A DNA stretch of 9,172 bases from Lachnospiraceae bacterium (GTDB lineage Bacteria; Bacillota; Clostridia; Lachnospirales; Lachnospiraceae), in assembly GCA_900770225.1 (NCBI GenBank), contig CAAGJU010000205.1, positions 1 through 9,172 on the forward strand, read 5' to 3'. The position numbers were made by a program, and so were the translations under genes. Below are positions 5,987 through 9,172 of the stretch, in pieces; position 1 is the first letter of the stretch; the number at the start of each line of letters is the position of its first letter. The notes beneath the pieces are model-generated. The model worked only from the letters and a program-made list of their open reading frames with translations. It ran no database searches and was not told where the DNA came from.

Positions 5987-7369
5987 TCAGAATACAGATA
6001 CCTCCAACCGCAACACGCTCCCGCCCGGCCGCGTAAGCACACTGAAGAAGAAACCGTCGCACTTCGCGAAACCCGGAAGCAGTTGGACATAACCCTGCGC
6101 CGCTGTTTCCCTGACACCCGGCAGCGCCGCCACCGCCGCGGGAATGCGGTCTGTCAGATCCACCGGCTGCAGGCCGAATTCCTTCTGCAGCCAGAGGAAG
6201 CTGTCCTGATTCTCTCTGTGTCCGAAGGTACAGGTGGAAAAAAGCAATGTTCCGCCCGGCCTGACATGGCTGACCGATGCACGCAGGATCTCCCTCTGCA
6301 GCCTGACAAGCTCACGGCTGTTCTCTTCCGTTGCCCGGTAGCGGATTTCCGGTTTTCTTCCTATATCGCCGTATCCGGTGCACGGGACGTCACATATTAC
6401 CACATCAGCCGGAAATTCGTCAATTTTTCTCGCATCTCTCACCACTACGTCGATATTTTCAAGCCTGCAGCGTTTAACATTCTCCACTATGCGTGCTGCG
6501 CGTTTTTCCGAGATATCGCAGGACCGCACATGGCCTTCGGGTCCGGCCAGATCCGCCGCGAGAATGCTCTTGCCTCCGGGTGCGGCGCACACATCCAGGA
6601 TCATATCTCCGGGACGGATGCCGGCGGCGCGCACGGCCATCTGCGAGCTCACATCCTGCACGATGACAGAGCCATCGCGGAATTCCGGCAGTGCCGCCAG
6701 GCTGCCTGCATTCTCCATATACCAGGCATCCGGCACATAGGGCGCCTTCCGCTCCTCTTCTTCATACAGGCGGGTCAGTTCTTCCGCCCGCGGACCACGC
6801 AGGCGCACCGTGACCGGCCGTTTCTCCATGAAGCCGCGGCAGATCTGTTCTGTTGTTTCTGTACCGAATTCATCGATCCATTTTTTTACGAGGTAAGACG
6901 GCATGGAATAGCGGATCTCAAGGCTGCGCACAGGGTCCTCCGCCATGGAAGGGTACTTCACGCCGCCGATGCCGCGCGAAACCGCCCGCAGGACACCGTT
7001 GACAAAACCGGTCAGACCTCTGAAGCCGAACTTTCGTGTGAGCTTCACCGCCTCATTGACGGCGGCAGCATCCGGTACGGCATCCATATAGAGGAACTGA
7101 AAGACAGCCATCCGCATGATCTCGCGGATCGCCGGCTTCATTTTTTTCGTTCGGACGCTGGAGAAGGCATCCAGAATATAATCGAGCTGAAGCGCACAGG
7201 CGATCGTCCCCGCCGTGAGCCGCCGGTAGAAGGATTTCTCCTGCTGCGTCAGCTCCGGATGCGCGTCGAGCGTCTCCCTGATGACGAAATGGCTCTGCCC
7301 GCCGTCTTCCATGACAGCGAGCAGAGTCTCAAGCGCGAGTCCGCGCACATTTACGGAATGTTCAGTCAC
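5987..7369 (-). CDS. rsmB: 16S rRNA (cytosine967-C5)-methyltransferase
   Basis: RsmB (Sun/Fmu) makes m5C967 in 16S rRNA using S-adenosylmethionine. The 460-residue protein has the standard architecture: an N-terminal NusB-like RNA-binding helical domain (about 1-130), a linker region, and a Rossmann methyltransferase domain. SAM-site motifs are ILDVCAAPGGKS (257-268), D285 and D312. Motif IV, DVPC (327-330), provides the release cysteine C330, and STC (378-380) provides the nucleophile C380. DGFF (438-441) near the C-terminus is also typical. The start is GTG at 7367-7369, overlapping the end of the peptidase gene by 8 nt; a GGAGG at 7381-7385 lies 11 nt upstream within that gene, so translation is probably coupled. 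The last 20 residues diverge from what I recall of the family and end without further motif. Confidence 0.95.
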   Translation of the reverse strand: MTEHSVNVRGLALETLLAVMEDGGQSHFVIRETLDAHPELTQQEKSFYRRLTAGTIACALQLDYILDAFSSVRTKKMKPAIREIMRMAVFQFLYMDAVPDAAAVNEAVKLTRKFGFRGLTGFVNGVLRAVSRGIGGVKYPSMAEDPVRSLEIRYSMPSYLVKKWIDEFGTETTEQICRGFMEKRPVTVRLRGPRAEELTRLYEEEERKAPYVPDAWYMENAGSLAALPEFRDGSVIVQDVSSQMAVRAAGIRPGDMILDVCAAPGGKSILAADLAGPEGHVRSCDISEKRAARIVENVKRCRLENIDVVVRDARKIDEFPADVVICDVPCTGYGDIGRKPEIRYRATEENSRELVRLQREILRASVSHVRPGGTLLFSTCTFGHRENQDSFLWLQKEFGLQPVDLTDRIPAAVAALPGVRETAAQGYVQLLPGFAKCDGFFFSVLTRPGGSVLRLEVSVF

Positions 7370-8066
7370 GTCTTCTTCCGCCTCCCGAGAGAATGATCAT
7401 ACGAAGCAGATACAGAAGCGAGGTGCACACGGCAGCGACATAGGTCATGGCAGCCGCACGCAGCACTTTGCGCGTATTTTTTACCTCGCTGCGGTTCATC
7501 AGTCCCATATCGCCTAGCTTCACGAGCGCCCTGTGTGATGCGTTGAATTCCACCGGCAGCGTCACCAGCTGAAAAAGCAATGCCAGACAGAACAGCAGAA
7601 TGCCGATCTGGCAGAGGATCTGCGATGAAAAGAGCAGTCCGATAAAGAACAGGATCCACGAAAACTGGGATCCGAAATTGGCCACCGGAACGAGGGCCGA
7701 CCGCACGCGAAGCGGTGCATACTCCTGCGCATCCTGGATCGCATGGCCGCACTCGTGCGCCGCTACACCCAGTGCCGAGAGCGAACGGCTCCCGTACACC
7801 GTTTCGGAGAGGTTCACCGTTTTGGACCTCGGGTCATAATGATCGGTCAGGCTGCCCCGGATGGGCTGTACGCGCACCTGGTACAGCCCCTCACTGTCCA
7901 GGATCCTGCGCGCCGCCTCAGCGCCGGAGAGCCCGCAAAGGCTCGCCACTCTGCTGTAACGGCGAAACGTGCTCTGCATCGATGTCTGCACGATCAGTGA
8001 GAGCAGAAACGCAAAAATGATCAGAATATACGTCCAGTCAAAATAATAATAGTAGCCGCCGTACAC
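7362..8066 (-). CDS. membrane zinc metallopeptidase, YugP type
   Basis: This matches the neutral zinc metallopeptidase family represented by B. subtilis YugP (Pfam Zn_peptidase_2); substrate and physiological role are not established. The 234 residues begin with a Tyr-rich stretch and a membrane segment (about 11-28). The HECGH zinc motif (104-108) follows within GVAAHECGHAIQ, and then two closely spaced membrane segments (about 134-148 and 149-170). PVEFNASHRA (171-180), whose E173 is the likely third zinc ligand, precedes a final membrane segment (about 205-226). The active site therefore lies between membrane segments, as in HtpX-like proteases (comparison is inference). The start is GTG, with GAGGTG at 8074-8079, 7 nt upstream. 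It lies 21 nt after fmt and overlaps rsmB by 8 nt, so it is a true operon member, although in B. subtilis yugP is elsewhere. Confidence 0.9.
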   Translation of the reverse strand: MYGGYYYYFDWTYILIIFAFLLSLIVQTSMQSTFRRYSRVASLCGLSGAEAARRILDSEGLYQVRVQPIRGSLTDHYDPRSKTVNLSETVYGSRSLSALGVAAHECGHAIQDAQEYAPLRVRSALVPVANFGSQFSWILFFIGLLFSSQILCQIGILLFCLALLFQLVTLPVEFNASHRALVKLGDMGLMNRSEVKNTRKVLRAAAMTYVAAVCTSLLYLLRMIILSGGGRRRD

Positions 8067-8073
8067 CGCCAGT

Positions 8074-8079
8074 CACCTC
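8074..8079 (-). promoter_or_regulatory. ribosome binding site deciding the GTG start of the metallopeptidase
   Basis: GAGGTG lies 7 nt upstream of the GTG at 8064-8066, in the 21-nt gap after fmt. It supports the GTG start, which gives the N-terminal MYGGYYYYF lead typical of clostridial members as I recall them. Confidence 0.75.
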
Positions 8080-8087
8080 TTTCCGAA

Positions 8088-9023
8088 TCAATCAAATTTG
8101 TCTCCGGGAGCAATTTGGTGTCCACGCAGAAAATCCTCGGTCTTCATGCGCTTTCTGCCCTCCATCTGCAGTTCCTGAATGCAGAGGGCGCCGCTGCCTG
8201 CCTGCACAACTATGCCGTCTCCATCTGACTCAAGCACTGTTCCCGGATCAGCTTTTGCCGCCGAAGGCGCAGTCTTTGATTTCCAGATGCGGATGTTTTT
8301 CCCTGCAAGCGTGGAAAAAGCAGATGGCCATGGATTCATCCCGCGGACCAGATGCTCGATCTGTTCGGCACTGTCCGTCCAGTGGATCCTTCCATCCTCT
8401 TTTTTAATCATCCTCGCATAGGGCGTGGGGCTCTCCGCAGGCTGTGGCACCGGCGTGATATCCCCTGCCTCAACCTTTTTCAGCGTTTCAACAAGAAGCT
8501 CCGCACCCGCAGATGCCAGCTTGTCAAACAGCGTGCCGCCGGTCTCATCCGGAGCGAGCGGGATCTCCACCCGGGCGATCATATCGCCGGTATCCAGTCC
8601 CTCGTTCATCTGCATAATCGTCACACCGGATACATCATCGCCATTGATGACAGCCCACTGGATCGGTGCCGCTCCCCGGTACTTCGGCAGCAGCGAGGCG
8701 TGGACATTCAGACATCCGTAGCGCGGCAGCGTGAGGATTTCTTTCGGAATGATCTTTCCGTAGGCGGCAACGACAATAACATCAGGTGCCGCAGCACGCA
8801 GTGCATCCAGGAATTCCCCGTTACCGCGTATTTTTTCAGGCTGGAGCACGGGTATCCCGTGTTCCTCCGCACATATTTTTACCGGAGACGGACGCAGTTC
8901 CATCCGTCTGCCCACCGGGCGGTCCGCCTTGGTGACAACCGCCGTGACCTCATGTCCGGCGCGGATCATCGCCTCCAGCGTGTTCACCGCAAAATCCGGT
9001 GTTCCCATAAATACTGCTTTCAT
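8088..9023 (-). CDS. fmt: methionyl-tRNA formyltransferase
   Basis: Fmt transfers a formyl group from 10-formyltetrahydrofolate to methionyl-initiator tRNA before translation initiation. The 311-residue protein is full length: VFMGTPDFAV (4-13) opens the Rossmann-like catalytic domain. The active-site residues N106 and H108 in LNVHASLLPKYRGAAPIQW (105-123) and D144 in EGLDTGD (141-147) coincide with the E. coli numbering. A C-terminal OB-like tRNA-binding domain runs from about 206 to the end. The start is ATG at 9021-9023, chosen by the family N-terminus. The frame is open upstream to a TTG at 9068 and includes another ATG at 9041, but neither has a good ribosome binding site. The chosen ATG itself has only a weak GAG-type site, which is unusual next to its neighbours. 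The usual upstream partner def is not seen; 9024-9172 is non-coding. Confidence 0.95.
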   Translation of the reverse strand: MKAVFMGTPDFAVNTLEAMIRAGHEVTAVVTKADRPVGRRMELRPSPVKICAEEHGIPVLQPEKIRGNGEFLDALRAAAPDVIVVAAYGKIIPKEILTLPRYGCLNVHASLLPKYRGAAPIQWAVINGDDVSGVTIMQMNEGLDTGDMIARVEIPLAPDETGGTLFDKLASAGAELLVETLKKVEAGDITPVPQPAESPTPYARMIKKEDGRIHWTDSAEQIEHLVRGMNPWPSAFSTLAGKNIRIWKSKTAPSAAKADPGTVLESDGDGIVVQAGSGALCIQELQMEGRKRMKTEDFLRGHQIAPGDKFD

Positions 9024-9102
9024 ACTTAAATTCTCTTTCATGGTGTCCAGATATACAGATGCTTCCAACCCGCAACCATCCGCAGACGCCGGTGCTTTGC
9101 TG

Positions 9103-9137
9103 ACGTGATAAAACTCGCTTCGCGGGTTTTATCACGT
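9103..9137. repeat. 12-bp-arm palindrome upstream of fmt
   Basis: ACGTGATAAAAC (9103-9114) and GTTTTATCACGT (9126-9137) are perfect inverted complements. The 11-nt centre TCGCTTCGCGG can itself pair CGC with GCG around TTC. There is no U-tract after the stem on the minus strand, so it is a poor terminator candidate between an upstream gene and fmt. The TTCG-type centre recalls the hairpin at 28-44. The rest of 9024-9172 shows no gene and no convincing promoter. A half-palindrome, GTATCACGCTTCGC, runs into the window end at 9159-9172. Confidence 0.7.
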
Positions 9138-9172
9138 TATCGCGGCGTTCGCCTCACCGTATCACGCTTCGC

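Noticed and set aside
5603..7396. 597-codon plus-strand open frame
   Set aside because: It is antisense to rlmN and rsmB, whose motifs are complete. The translation is rich in Arg, His and Gln with no recognisable domain and has no ribosome binding site of note; it is a shadow of GC-rich coding sequence.
8950..9135. Possible 3' fragment of def upstream of fmt on the minus strand
   Set aside because: The translation shows no deformylase motif, and the frame overlaps fmt and the palindrome. def, if present, lies beyond the window.

Overview
The window carries one co-directional block of eight housekeeping genes, all on the minus strand. In order of transcription (right to left) they are fmt, a YugP-type membrane zinc metallopeptidase, rsmB, rlmN, stp (prpC), prkC, rsgA and rpe. 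This is the conserved Gram-positive def-fmt-rsmB-rlmN-prpC-prkC-rsgA-rpe neighbourhood. The metallopeptidase between fmt and rsmB, the roughly 50% GC composition (judged by eye), and the protein features (MGSGEP in RlmN, a three-PASTA PrkC, clostridial RsgA) suggest a member of the Clostridia, most likely a Lachnospiraceae-like gut anaerobe. The taxonomic call is inference; no 16S gene is present.

Layout: 1-205 is non-coding and rich in palindromes: a 50-nt compound hairpin, a 61-nt near-perfect palindrome and a 29-nt-period direct repeat. 206-1770 holds rpe and rsgA, 2 nt apart. 1771-2023 is the only sizeable internal gap. It holds a strong intrinsic terminator just after prkC, followed by an array of 36-nt tandem repeats in front of rsgA. 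2024-9023 holds prkC, stp, rlmN, rsmB, the peptidase and fmt, with gaps of 30 nt or less or short overlaps (ATGA between rlmN and stp, 8 nt between peptidase and rsmB). 9024-9172 is non-coding and holds another TTCG-centred palindrome; peptide deformylase, the usual neighbour upstream of fmt, is not visible.

The genes combine translation and ribosome functions (Fmt formylates initiator tRNA, RsmB and RlmN methylate rRNA or tRNA, RsgA matures the 30S subunit) with a signalling pair (PrkC kinase sensing the cell wall through PASTA domains, Stp reversing its phosphorylations) and a pentose-phosphate enzyme (Rpe). In Bacillus subtilis the RsgA homologue CpgA is a substrate of the PrkC/PrpC pair, so the linkage has a functional precedent.

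No new defence or mobile system is visible. The points most worth attention are the terminator plus 36-nt repeat array splitting prkC from rsgA-rpe, the palindromes at both ends, an Asn replacing the usual switch-I His in RsgA, and a 14-Asp run next to the PrkC membrane segment. Several genes start at GTG, and the starts of prkC, rlmN and fmt are placed inside the longest open frames.
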